DNA of 19,968 nt, from the NCBI GenBank assembly GCA_017408535.1, contig JAFQUL010000181.1, positions 1 through 19,968 on the forward strand, in the 5' to 3' direction. Positions 1-8,500 of this stretch are shown here, one piece after another (the stretch's first letter is position 1; every line of letters begins with the position of its first letter). Under the pieces are notes generated by a model that did not search any database, was not told the origin of the DNA, and was given only the letters and a program-made list of their open reading frames with translations. Origin of the DNA: Clostridia bacterium (GTDB lineage Bacteria > Bacillota > Clostridia > Oscillospirales > CAG-272). The position numbers and the translations under genes are program-made.

Positions 1-68
1 CCGTATTCTCCCTTTACAAGACGGACACACTGACCGCCAAGAATGTCTATTGCGGGTAAAATAAGCAT
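1..68 (-). CDS. hisA: HisA (ProFAR isomerase), N-terminal fragment
   Basis: Phosphoribosylformimino-5-aminoimidazole carboxamide ribotide isomerase, a (beta/alpha)8 barrel of histidine synthesis. Only the first 22 codons are inside the window. They read MLILPAIDILGG followed by QCVRLVKGEY, the typical HisA start in which Asp8 is the catalytic acid/base and the GGxxVRL segment follows strand 1. The ATG at 68 has a ribosome site (AAAGGTG) in the 16-bp gap after hisH, so this is the next gene of the his operon. HisF shares the fold, but its start normally carries CLDV rather than PAID, so HisA is preferred. The left window edge truncates the gene; this is not a real truncation. Confidence 0.9.
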   Translation of the reverse strand, partial: MLILPAIDILGGQCVRLVKGEY

Positions 69-84
69 TTTATCACCTTTCCCC

Positions 85-708
85 CTATATAATATCGCAA
101 AAAGCAGATATCATAGAGAGGCCTGTTTTTTCACTTTTTTCGGGATGGAACTGAGTGCCGAATACTTTGCCGCGTCCCACGGCGGCACAAACCTCCTCAC
201 CGTAATCACTAACGGCGATTATATCGTTTCTGTCATCCGGCAGTGCCTTGAATGAGTGAACAAAATATACGAAAGGACTATCCGGCTGACCCTTCATAAT
301 CGGAGAATCGGACTTCAGAATGTTCAGAGAATTCCAACCCATATGCGGGATCTTATACTCCCTGCCTCTCTCGCAGGCGGTTAGTTTAATGACCTTTCCG
401 GGGATAAGTCCGAGGCCCTTACATTCACGCACCTCGCAGCTGCTGTCAAAAAGCAGCTGCATACCGAGACAAATACCGAGAAGCGGTTTTTCCTTAACGT
501 ATTCCTTGATGAAAACGTCAAGACCTGTATTTTCAAGGCACGCCATAGCATCCGGAAATGCACCGACACCGGGAAGGATGAGTCCGTCAGCCTCTCCCAG
601 CTTTTCTGCATCACCTGAACAAAAAGCGTTTATACCGAGAAATTCACAAGCGTTAAGAACGCTGTGAAGATTTCCCATTCCGTAATCGATTATACCTACT
701 GTTTTCAT
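85..708 (-). CDS. hisH: HisH, glutaminase subunit of imidazole glycerol phosphate synthase
   Basis: Class I glutamine amidotransferase that hydrolyses glutamine and passes ammonia to HisF, making imidazole glycerol phosphate and AICAR. From the ATG at 708 the protein has 207 residues, normal for the family. It opens MKTVGIIDYGMGN and carries the oxyanion-loop PGVGAF near residue 47, the nucleophile elbow LLGICLGMQ (Cys80) and the C-terminal FGTQFHPEKS, completing the triad with His188 and Glu190. A TTG one codon upstream is also in frame. I chose the ATG because it overlaps the hisB stop as TGATG and has GGGAG about 8 nt upstream. The partner HisF is not in the window and presumably follows hisA. 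Confidence 0.97.
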   Translation of the reverse strand: MKTVGIIDYGMGNLHSVLNACEFLGINAFCSGDAEKLGEADGLILPGVGAFPDAMACLENTGLDVFIKEYVKEKPLLGICLGMQLLFDSSCEVRECKGLGLIPGKVIKLTACERGREYKIPHMGWNSLNILKSDSPIMKGQPDSPFVYFVHSFKALPDDRNDIIAVSDYGEEVCAAVGRGKVFGTQFHPEKSEKTGLSMISAFCDII

Positions 709-1289
709 CAAAGACTCCCTTTAGCTGAAAGAATTGCTCCGCCAGTCTCACATAGAGAAGCGGATATTGATCTTGCCACAGCCTTGAAGATAGCCTCTGT
801 CTTGTGGTGATCGTTTGAACCGTACATAAGGTTTATGTGGAGGGTTGCACCCATATTGAATGCGAGAGCACGGAAGAACTCCAGAGTAAGCTGGGTATCA
901 TAACTGCCTACAAAGGGAGAAGAAAACTCTGCATTGAATACAAGGAAGGGCCTGCCGCAGAAGTCGATCACCGCCAGCGCAAGGCTCTCATCCATCGGTA
1001 CATACGACTGACCGAATCTGGCAATTCCCTTTTTGTCACCCGCTATCTCAGCAAACAGCTTTCCGAGAACGATACCAACGTCCTCCACAGTATGATGAGA
1101 GTCAACGAAAAGATCCCCCTTCATATCAAGCTCTATTTCAAATGAGCCGTGAACGCAGAAGGAATTAAGCATGTGGTCAAAACATCCGACACCGGTGCTT
1201 CCCTTCAGCCCTCCGACTGCAGAGCCGGTCCTGAGGGTCATTTTTATCTGAGTCTCTTTAGTATTTCTTTCAATAAATGCTTCTTTCAT
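708..1289 (-). CDS. hisB: HisB, imidazoleglycerol-phosphate dehydratase (monofunctional)
   Basis: Mn-dependent dehydratase converting imidazole glycerol phosphate to imidazole acetol phosphate. The 193 residues match the single-domain form; there is no fused histidinol phosphatase. Metal-binding motifs are all visible: FDHML (His39), DSHHTVED (His65, His66, Glu69) and GSNDHHKTE (His161, His162, Glu165). The ATG at 1289 follows an AAGGAG site within the 11-bp gap after hisC. The TGA shares a base with the hisH ATG, implying translational coupling. A separate histidinol-phosphate phosphatase would be needed and is not seen here. Confidence 0.97.
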   Translation of the reverse strand: MKEAFIERNTKETQIKMTLRTGSAVGGLKGSTGVGCFDHMLNSFCVHGSFEIELDMKGDLFVDSHHTVEDVGIVLGKLFAEIAGDKKGIARFGQSYVPMDESLALAVIDFCGRPFLVFNAEFSSPFVGSYDTQLTLEFFRALAFNMGATLHINLMYGSNDHHKTEAIFKAVARSISASLCETGGAILSAKGSL

Positions 1290-1300
1290 TTGTATTCTCC

Positions 1301-2371
1301 TTATCTGCCGTATACTGCGCTGAACGCAGCTCTGAGCGCACTCATAACACGGTCAGTCTCTTCAGGATAAGATGCGGTTATTCTGAGATACTCGCCCATA
1401 AGACGAATCTTGACTGATCTGTCTGCAAGGTAAGAATATATCTCTCGGCTCTTCACGCCTATATGCATAAACACAAAATTTGTGTCACTGCGGTATACCT
1501 TAAAGGAGTATTTTTCGGAAAGAGCTGTAAGCTCCTTCTCCATTCGCTGTCTTTCTCTGACCATAGCAGAGGTATTTTCCTTTATCTCATCAACATGCGA
1601 AAGAACGGCAGCGGCAACTGCCTGGGTGGCTGAGTTTACGTTATACGGACTCTTGACCTTTTTTATAGCAGTTATAAGCTCACGGTTACTAACAGCAAAA
1701 CCGCAACGCATAGCCGCAAGGCCGAAAGCCTTTGAGAGAGTTTTAAGGACTATCAGATTATCTCTGCTTTTATATTCCCCGAGTACGGAAGCATCTGCGG
1801 TACAAAACTCCATATATGCCTCATCCACAACAATAAGTGTGTCGGCGGTATCGAGAAATCTGTCTATAGTCTCTCTGTCGTAGGCACGTCCGGTAGGATT
1901 ACAGGGGTTTGAGAATATAACCATTTTTATATTCTCTTTTGCTACCACGCGGCTTATATCGTCGAAATCAACCGAAAAGTCACTGTGCTTTTCGTATCTT
2001 ACTACCTCTGCGCCGCTGATCTTGGAGTAAAACTCATACATTGAAAAATCGGGAAGCACCACCAGCACCTTATCGCCCGGTGAGAGAAATGTGGCGGCAA
2101 TTACCGATATCAGCTCATCAGAGCCGTTGCCCGCAACTACGCAGTCTGCATCAAGGCCGTATACCTCGGCAAATGCACGCTTAACACATGATGCCTCAGA
2201 GTCGGGATAGCGGTTGAACGCGAGACCGGAGAATGCATTCTCCATATCCTTTTTCATCGCCTCAGACGGAAGAAAAGGACTTTCATTTGCATCGACACGG
2301 ATATCGTATTTGCCGTTGTCGGGAATATATTCATCAAGCTTTGCAATTTTTTCCGGTATGTATTTATTCAT
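1301..2371 (-). CDS. hisC: HisC, histidinol-phosphate aminotransferase
   Basis: Fold-type I PLP enzyme that transaminates imidazole acetol phosphate with glutamate to histidinol phosphate. The protein has 356 residues, a normal length. Visible motifs are DANESPF (28-33), AGNGSDELI (80-88, phosphate cup), SNPCNPTGR (154-162), VVDEAYMEF (181-189) and TLSKAFGLAAMRCG (211-224), where Lys214 should form the PLP Schiff base and Arg222 contacts its phosphate. The start ATG lies 8 bp inside the end of hisD. Close relatives such as CobD-like aminotransferases share these motifs; position between hisD and hisB makes HisC the clear choice. Confidence 0.96.
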   Translation of the reverse strand: MNKYIPEKIAKLDEYIPDNGKYDIRVDANESPFLPSEAMKKDMENAFSGLAFNRYPDSEASCVKRAFAEVYGLDADCVVAGNGSDELISVIAATFLSPGDKVLVVLPDFSMYEFYSKISGAEVVRYEKHSDFSVDFDDISRVVAKENIKMVIFSNPCNPTGRAYDRETIDRFLDTADTLIVVDEAYMEFCTADASVLGEYKSRDNLIVLKTLSKAFGLAAMRCGFAVSNRELITAIKKVKSPYNVNSATQAVAAAVLSHVDEIKENTSAMVRERQRMEKELTALSEKYSFKVYRSDTNFVFMHIGVKSREIYSYLADRSVKIRLMGEYLRITASYPEETDRVMSALRAAFSAVYGR

Positions 2372-3644
2372 CTTTAAACCTTATTCTGACTGAATTTGCA
2401 TGAGCACCGAGTCCCTCGGACTCAGCAAAGCGTATTACGTCATCCTTCACTGACATAAGAGCTTCTCTTGAGTAGCAAAGGAACTGAGATTTTTTCACAA
2501 AGGTATCAACTGACAAGGGAGATGCAAATCTCGCTGTACCGTTGGTGGGAAGCACGTGATTAGGACCGGCAAAATAGTCACCGAGAGGCTCGGGAGTGTA
2601 CTCCCCAAGGAATACAGAGCCTGCGTTCTTAACTCTCTCAAGCACTGACAACGGCTCGGCGACCGCAAGCTCAAGATGCTCCGGAGCGACCTCGTTTGAA
2701 AAGTCGATACACTCTTCTACAGAGTCAAGAATTACCGCTGAACCGTAATTATCAACAGATGCACCGGCGATCTCAGTACGTGGGAGAACCTTAAGCTGCG
2801 CTTCAAGCTCTGCCTGTACATTTTCTACAAGTTCTCCGCTGTCAGTAACCAGAATAGATGCCGCCATTCTGTCATGCTCCGCCTGGGAAAGAAGATCTGC
2901 CGCAACAAATTTCGGCTCTGCGGTTTTGTCAGCAACTATCAGAATCTCGCTGGGGCCGGCGATCATATCGATATCAACAGCGCCAAACACCAATTTTTTC
3001 GCCATAGCGACGAAAATATTGCCGGGGCCTACTATCTTGTCAACTCTCGGTATGCTCTCTGTGCCGTACGCAAGAGCCGCCACAGCCTGTGCACCGCCAA
3101 CGGTAAGTATCTTGTCAACTCCGGCAACCTGAGCGGCATATATTACTGCGGGATTGATCCCGCCTGCCTTGGGAGGAGTGACCATAACGATCTCACCTAC
3201 ACCTGCGGTTCTTGCGGGGATAGCATTCATGAGAACGGATGAGGGATATGCCGCTGTACCGCCGGGCACATAAATACCGACACGGCTGAGAGGAATAATA
3301 CGCTCACCCATAAGCTTACCGTCTCCCCTTATACTGTTGCCCTGCCTTTTCTGCATTGCAGAGAATGCGGCTATATTCTCAGCGGAACGCTCTATAGTTC
3401 TCTTAAGCTCATCAGGTACAAGAGATATGTATCTTTCTTTTTCTGAGTCGGAAAGATAAAAATCATCTGTTTTTACTCCGTCAAACTTTTCAGTATAGCG
3501 CTTTACCGCCTCATCTCCGTTTTTACGAACATCGTCAAGTATTGCGGAAACGCTGTTCATTATCTCGGGAGATATATTCTCTGCACGGTCACGGAGCTTT
3601 CCGAGAAGCTCCTCCGAATTTGCCTTTGTATATACTTTAAGCAT
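2364..3644 (-). CDS. hisD: HisD, histidinol dehydrogenase
   Basis: Zn-dependent enzyme making the last two oxidations of the pathway, L-histidinol to L-histidine with two NAD+. Its 426 residues are typical. Hallmarks are GGTAAYPSSVLMN (128-140), GGAQAVAALAYGT (183-195), the IVGPGN loop (204-209), DMIAGPSE (226-233), LLSQAEHD with Zn ligands Gln254 and His257, the catalytic pair Glu322-His323 in APEHLE, Asp356 in PLGDYFAGPNH, and the last Zn ligand His415 in GAHANS. All catalytic residues are intact. ATG at 3644 is preceded by AGGAG in the 13-bp gap after hisG. Confidence 0.98.
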   Translation of the reverse strand: MLKVYTKANSEELLGKLRDRAENISPEIMNSVSAILDDVRKNGDEAVKRYTEKFDGVKTDDFYLSDSEKERYISLVPDELKRTIERSAENIAAFSAMQKRQGNSIRGDGKLMGERIIPLSRVGIYVPGGTAAYPSSVLMNAIPARTAGVGEIVMVTPPKAGGINPAVIYAAQVAGVDKILTVGGAQAVAALAYGTESIPRVDKIVGPGNIFVAMAKKLVFGAVDIDMIAGPSEILIVADKTAEPKFVAADLLSQAEHDRMAASILVTDSGELVENVQAELEAQLKVLPRTEIAGASVDNYGSAVILDSVEECIDFSNEVAPEHLELAVAEPLSVLERVKNAGSVFLGEYTPEPLGDYFAGPNHVLPTNGTARFASPLSVDTFVKKSQFLCYSREALMSVKDDVIRFAESEGLGAHANSVRIRFKDE

Positions 3645-3657
3645 CGTGATCTCCTAA

Positions 3658-4281
3658 TTATTTTTCTATCTGCGCGGAAATTCTGTCAATAAATTCACTT
3701 ATCTCAGCACGCTTAAGCTTTATAGACGCAACGTTTACGATAAGCCTTGCGGAGACATTGGCTATCTCCTCATATACCTCAAGACCGTTTTCCTTAAGAG
3801 TAGATCCTGTTTCCACGATATCCACTATAGCATCGGCAAGCCCGAGAAGGGGCGCAAGCTCAACCGAGCCCTCTATTTTAACCACCTCTACGTCAATGCC
3901 TCTGCTGTTAAAATAATTTTTTGTAACCGTGGGATATTTACTTGCAATGACCTTATGTGAATAGCCGTCATAGAAATTCTTGCCCTTTATTCCCGCCAAG
4001 GCAAAACGGCACTTGCCAAATCCCAGATCAAGGAGCTCGTAAAAGGTCTTGCCATGCTCCATTATGGTGTCCTCACCTACGATACCGATATCGCAGACAC
4101 CGTGCTCTATATACGTGATTACGTCGGCGGACTTTGAAAGCACCACTTCAATGTCATCGCCAATAGACAGAAGAAGCTTTCTGCCCTTGTTTCTTATATC
4201 GGAACAGTCATAACCGGCTCTCTCAAGAATTCCGAGAGTCTTTTCCTCGATCCGCCCCTTTGTTAAAGCGATACGTATCAT
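3658..4281 (-). CDS. hisG: HisG short form, ATP phosphoribosyltransferase catalytic subunit
   Basis: Condenses ATP and PRPP in the first, feedback-controlled step of histidine synthesis. At 207 residues it is the short form, lacking the C-terminal ACT-like regulatory domain of the long form; in such organisms HisZ supplies histidine sensing in a HisG4HisZ4 octamer. Motifs: MIRIALTKGRI at the start, DIGIVGEDT (65-72), EGSVELAPLLGLAD (137-150) and the PRPP loop IVETGSTLKENG (155-166). An in-frame ATG at 4302 exists, but the ATG at 4281 forms an ATGA overlap with the hisZ stop and sits 6 nt after GAGGA, so I take that start. Confidence 0.97.
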   Translation of the reverse strand: MIRIALTKGRIEEKTLGILERAGYDCSDIRNKGRKLLLSIGDDIEVVLSKSADVITYIEHGVCDIGIVGEDTIMEHGKTFYELLDLGFGKCRFALAGIKGKNFYDGYSHKVIASKYPTVTKNYFNSRGIDVEVVKIEGSVELAPLLGLADAIVDIVETGSTLKENGLEVYEEIANVSARLIVNVASIKLKRAEISEFIDRISAQIEK

Positions 4282-5471
4282 TTCAAATCCTCGCTTTCGC
4301 ATTTGTCGCCGTCAATTATAAACATAGTATCTATCCCTCTGCCCACGGCGTTTATCCGTGTCTCAGCTACGGTATCAAAGCATGACAGCTCAACACTGTA
4401 GCCTGCTGCGCAAAGCTCTCTTCTCTTTGCATATGCCGCCGCAATATCCTCACTCTCGCAGTAGATAACTGCGGTTTTTACGCCGCAATCTCCTGCTCTG
4501 TATCCGCTCTTATAAAGGGTATCGGAAACCGCTCCGACGTTTATCGCAAAACCGACAGAAGGAACGTCAAAACCGAAATTACCGACAAGATTATCATAAC
4601 GGCCGCCGCTGAGTACAGGCTCACCCGCACCCTCGATAAATCCGCGGAAAACGATACCGGTATAGTAATCAAGCTTGTGAACTATCCCGAGATCAATGAG
4701 TACCCTGTCGCCGTAACCTGCGCCCTCAAGAAGTGCGTAGGTTCGCTTAACCTTTTCAAGAGCACCAAGCGCGCCGGTATTGTTGCCTGCAATCTTTGCG
4801 GCACGGTCAAATACCTCTTTTCCGCCAAAGAGAAGCGGTATCTGCATTATACGTTCAATTCCCGCATTATCACCGATAAATCCAAGAGAAACCGCATTCT
4901 TATTGTCTACATAATCACGTACGATCGCTCTCTCTTCATCTGTCATATCGAGCTCGGCGATAAGAGAATTATAAAACTCTACATGACCGATCTCTATCTT
5001 AAAGTCAGCACCAAGCGCTTCAAGAGCCTTGATCGCGGTGGTAATACAAATTATATCGCTCTTGATACCGTCAAGTCCTATAAGCTCAACGCCGCTCTGC
5101 ATGATCTCATTTCTTTTTCCTGAATAACCGAGATTTATGCGGTATACGTTCTGGCTGTAGGAAAGCTTGATCGGCAGAGGCATATCCTTGAGCTTGGTTG
5201 CCGCAACTCTTGCTATGGGAGTAGTGCAGTCAGGTCTGAGAACAAGGAGTCTGCCTGCATTGTCGGTAAGCTTGTACATATTTTCCTGAGGAAGGGGCTG
5301 TCCGACAAAATTAAAGGCATCATAATACTCAAGGATAGGTGTAGTCACCTTGGCAAAGCCTTCATTTTTATACACAGATTCCAGCTTTTCCGTGATCTCA
5401 CTTTCAAGCACGGCCTCATCATATATCATATCTCTCATTCCGTCAGGAATGTTTATCTTTAGCTTATACAT
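4278..5471 (-). CDS. hisZ: HisZ, ATP phosphoribosyltransferase regulatory subunit
   Basis: A catalytically inactive histidyl-tRNA synthetase paralogue that activates short HisG and mediates histidine feedback. The 397-residue product keeps the class II synthetase core: RPDCTTPIAR (79-88, motif 2 region), YSQNVYR, LDYYTGIVF (267-275) and SGGRYDNL (288-295). The motif 3 segment reads VGFAIN (306-311) without the following arginine expected in a working HisRS, and the C-terminal part is short, both favouring HisZ. Being first in the operon, fused by ATGA to short hisG, settles it. A GTG at 5501 is in frame, but the ATG at 5471 with GAGGAG upstream is far better, and 5501 falls at the predicted transcription start. 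Confidence 0.95.
   Translation of the reverse strand: MYKLKINIPDGMRDMIYDEAVLESEITEKLESVYKNEGFAKVTTPILEYYDAFNFVGQPLPQENMYKLTDNAGRLLVLRPDCTTPIARVAATKLKDMPLPIKLSYSQNVYRINLGYSGKRNEIMQSGVELIGLDGIKSDIICITTAIKALEALGADFKIEIGHVEFYNSLIAELDMTDEERAIVRDYVDNKNAVSLGFIGDNAGIERIMQIPLLFGGKEVFDRAAKIAGNNTGALGALEKVKRTYALLEGAGYGDRVLIDLGIVHKLDYYTGIVFRGFIEGAGEPVLSGGRYDNLVGNFGFDVPSVGFAINVGAVSDTLYKSGYRAGDCGVKTAVIYCESEDIAAAYAKRRELCAAGYSVELSCFDTVAETRINAVGRGIDTMFIIDGDKCESEDLK
4288..4292 (-). promoter_or_regulatory. Ribosome binding site deciding the hisG start
   Basis: GAGGA, 6 nt before the ATG at 4281. It lies inside the last codons of hisZ and downstream of the alternative ATG at 4302, so it can only serve the internal start. 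It supports the 207-residue HisG. Confidence 0.75.
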
Positions 5472-5480
5472 TTCAAAAAA

Positions 5481-5486
5481 CTCCTC
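5481..5486 (-). promoter_or_regulatory. Ribosome binding site deciding the hisZ start
   Basis: GAGGAG, 9 nt upstream of the ATG at 5471. It lies downstream of the in-frame GTG at 5501 and so argues against that longer reading. Confidence 0.8.
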
Positions 5487-5500
5487 AGTTTGCTTTATCA

Positions 5501-5524
5501 CTTTAATATGTTATCATATTAAAG
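5501..5524 (-). promoter_or_regulatory. Perfect palindrome over the his -10 box, candidate operator
   Basis: CTTTAATATG at 5501-5510 and its exact complement CATATTAAAG at 5515-5524 flank a 4-nt centre. It is AT-rich, has no U-tract after it and sits across the -10 element and start point, which fits a repressor operator better than a terminator. Histidine-responsive TrpR-family regulators (HisR/YerC) have been proposed in Firmicutes and are one candidate; the sequence alone does not name the protein. Confidence 0.6.
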
Positions 5525-5536
5525 CAATTTTGTCAA
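5508..5536 (-). promoter_or_regulatory. Predicted sigma-A promoter of the his operon
   Basis: On the minus strand TTGACA (5536-5531, perfect -35), a 17-bp spacer and TAACAT (5513-5508, 4/6) preceded by TG one base upstream (extended -10). Predicted start is near 5501, leaving about 30 nt of leader before hisZ. That is too short for a T-box or peptide attenuator. The -35 begins only 17 bp after the polC stop codon. The -10 is buried in the inverted repeat at 5501-5524. Confidence 0.75.
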
Positions 5537-5553
5537 TGTAAATACATACAAAA

Positions 5554-8500
5554 TCAGAACATTCTAAGCTGATTTGTCTGTGACAAACCATCAAGAACTC
5601 CGTTTGCGGCAAGGATCTCCATTACGCTCTTGGTAACCTTTGAGCGCTGCTGAAGCTCCTCTCTGGAAATTATCTCTCCTTCTTCCCTTACCGCAACAAG
5701 GCTCTTTGCCGCATTTTCACCGATTCCGTTAAGTGCGGAAAACGGCATACGGATAGCCCCGTCCTCGGGCAGAAAAGAAAACGAGTCGGATTTATAAAGA
5801 TCAACAGGAAGGAACTTTATACCTCTTGCGAGAGCCTCTTCGACAAGCTGAAGGGTCGCATACATTGCATTTTCCTTCTGTGAAGCGTCCATTCCTTTAT
5901 TTTTTATCTCCTCAAGCTTTGCACGTACAGTCTTTTTGCCGCCGGATACGATCTCTGCATCAAATTCGCCCGGCGCCGCAGTAAAGAAGGCCGCATAAAA
6001 CTCAAGGGGCATGTGTACTTTATACCACGCAATTCTGATCGCACTCATTACGTATGCCGCTGCGTGGGCCTTGGGGAACATGTAACGGATCTTTTGCAAA
6101 GAGTCAATATACCATTCCGGAACATTGTGCTCACGCATTGCCGCCATCATATCATCGGGTATGGGTTTACCCTTTTTGTTCTTTCTGACCATCTCCATTA
6201 TCTTGAAGGACATACTGTTATCAAGACCGTAGTTTATAAGGTCAAGCATTATACCGTCACGGGTACCGATAACATGACCCAGGTCGCATATACCCTGGTC
6301 GATAAGATCCTTTGCATTACCGAGCCAAACGCCCTCTCCGTGAGTCAGGCCGGACACCTGAAGAAGATCGGCAAAGCTCTTAGGGTGTGAAGCCATAAGA
6401 ACGGGCTTAACAAAGCTGGTACCAAGCTCAGGAATACCGAGAGTTCCGGTCTCACTGTCGAAAAGATCTGAGGATTTGATGCCAAGAGCCTCAGTTCCGG
6501 TGAACAGCTTATAAACGTCAGGATCGTTCATCTTAACGTCCATTACGCTGGTGTTTGTAAACCGCTCGATAGCCTTATACTTGGTGGGCACATCGTGGCC
6601 GAGCTCGTCAAGCTTCAGTATCGTATCGTGGAGATAACTAAAGGCAAAATGTGTGGTTATCGTATCTGAATTGGGGTCGTCAGCCGGGTGCTGAACCGGA
6701 GTAAAATCGTATATCTCGTACTCCTTCGGTATAACGATGATACCACCGGGATGCTGTCCGGTAGTACGCTTTACACCCACGCATCGGGATATTATACGAC
6801 TTATTTCCGCTTTACCGAGAGAGATCTCCTTGCTCTCGATGTACTTGTTTACAAAGCCGTATGCTGTTTTGTCCGCAAGTGTTCCGAGAGTACCTGCTCT
6901 GAACACGTTCTCCTTTCCGAAAAGATCACCGGTATATCTGTGTACCTTAGCCTGAACCTCTCCGGAGAAGTTAAGGTCGATATCGGGAGATTTATCACCG
7001 TAGAAGCCAAGGAAGGTCTCAAAGGGGATATCATGTCCGTCAGAGTACATAAGCTCTCCGCAATTGGGACAGTATTTATCGGGATAGTCAAAGCCGGAGC
7101 CGTAACCGCCTTCGTTTGAAAAATCGCTGTATTTGCACTTTCTGCAAACGTAGTGGGGAGGAAGAGGATTAACCTCTGATATACCGCCGGCAAAGGCAAC
7201 GTAAGATGAACCTACCGAGCCTCGCGATCCAACGAGATAGCCCTGCTCCTCGCTGTATTTAACCAGCTTTCGCGCGATCATGTACAGAACGGCAAAGCCG
7301 TTCTTTATAATTGATGTGAGCTCTCTGTCGAGTCTGTCCTTTACGATATCCGGCAGAGGTGAACCGTAAATCTCCTCAGAGTACTTATAGCATTCTCTTT
7401 CAAGATCTTCCTCTGCTCCCTCGATACTGGGAGTATAGGTTCCTTTGGGGATCGGACGTACCTCACCGACCATATCAGCGATCATATTGGGGTTGGTAAT
7501 GACTACCTCCCGTGCCTTTTCCTCACCGAGATAGGAGAATTCCTCCAGCATCTCGTCAGTGGTACGCATATAAATACCAACATCTCTGTCAGCATCCTTA
7601 AACTTCATTCCCGCAAGAAGTATCTTACGGTAGAGCTCGTCCTCTTTATTCATAAAGTGAGCGTCACAGGTGGCGACCACAGGCTTGCCTGCCTTCTCAC
7701 CCAGCTCAACTATTCTGCGGTTAAAATCACGAAGCTGCTCGTCATTTGCCGCTCTTCCTTCTGCAATAAGGAAGCGGTTGTTACAGATAGGCTGTATCTC
7801 AAGGTAATCGTAAAAGGATGCTATCTCGAGAAGCACCTGCTCAGGCTTATTCTCAAGCATTGCGGAAAACAGCTCTCCCGCCTCGCACGCAGATCCGATA
7901 ATAAGACCTTCTCTGTGGGCCTCGAGAATAGTTCGGGGGATTCTCGGGACCTTCTTGTAATAGTCAAGATAGCTTGCCGAAATAAGCTTATAAAGATTCT
8001 TAAGTCCCACACTATCCTTAACAAGCAGTATCTGGTGATATGTCTTAAGTTTGAGAGGGTCGGAATTTTCGCTCATTGCTTCGATCATCTGATCGATACT
8101 GCTTACTCCTTCATCCTTAAGCTTTTCGGCCATACAGATAAAAATTTTACCGAGTATGGCAGCATCATCGCAGGCTCTGTGGTGATGGAAATCACCAAGT
8201 CCGAAATACTGAGCGAGGTTATCAAGCTTATGACGTTTAAGATCGGGGTTAACATATCTTGAAAGTGCAACGGTATCAAGATACGGATTATCAAATGGTA
8301 TACCGAGAGAATCGGCCGCAAATCTTATAAAGCTGATATCAAACGTAGCATTATGAGCTATAAGCAGACGGTCTCCGGCAAACTCAAGAAATGCCCTCAG
8401 CGCCTCCTCTATCTTGGGTGCACCCTTTACCATATCATCAGTTATGGAGGTAAGCTTAGTTATCTCCTCTGGAATATGACACTCGGGATCAACAAAGGTA

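Noticed and set aside
43..255. Plus-strand 70-codon frame across hisA/hisH
   Set aside because: Lies antisense to the HisA start and the HisH active-site end; no ribosome site.
4282..4302. Longer HisG beginning at the upstream ATG (4302)
   Set aside because: The ATG at 4281 gives the canonical MIRIALTKGR start, an ATGA overlap and a well-placed GAGGA.
4278..5471. Histidyl-tRNA synthetase (HisS) instead of HisZ
   Set aside because: Motif 3 lacks its arginine, the C-terminal domain is short, and the gene is fused to short-form hisG.
5472..5501. Longer HisZ from GTG at 5501
   Set aside because: GTG lies at the predicted transcription start and has no SD; ATG 5471 has GAGGAG.
5501..5524. Intrinsic terminator of polC
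   Set aside because: Stem is almost all A/T and no T-run follows in either direction; an operator role fits better.
5472..5553. T-box or peptide attenuator controlling his genes
   Set aside because: The whole gap is 82 bp, the predicted leader about 30 nt, and no T-box sequence or His-codon run is seen.
7657..8262. 201-codon plus-strand open frame within polC
   Set aside because: Antisense to conserved PolC exonuclease and polymerase sequence, no ribosome site or recognisable protein; a shadow of polC codon bias.
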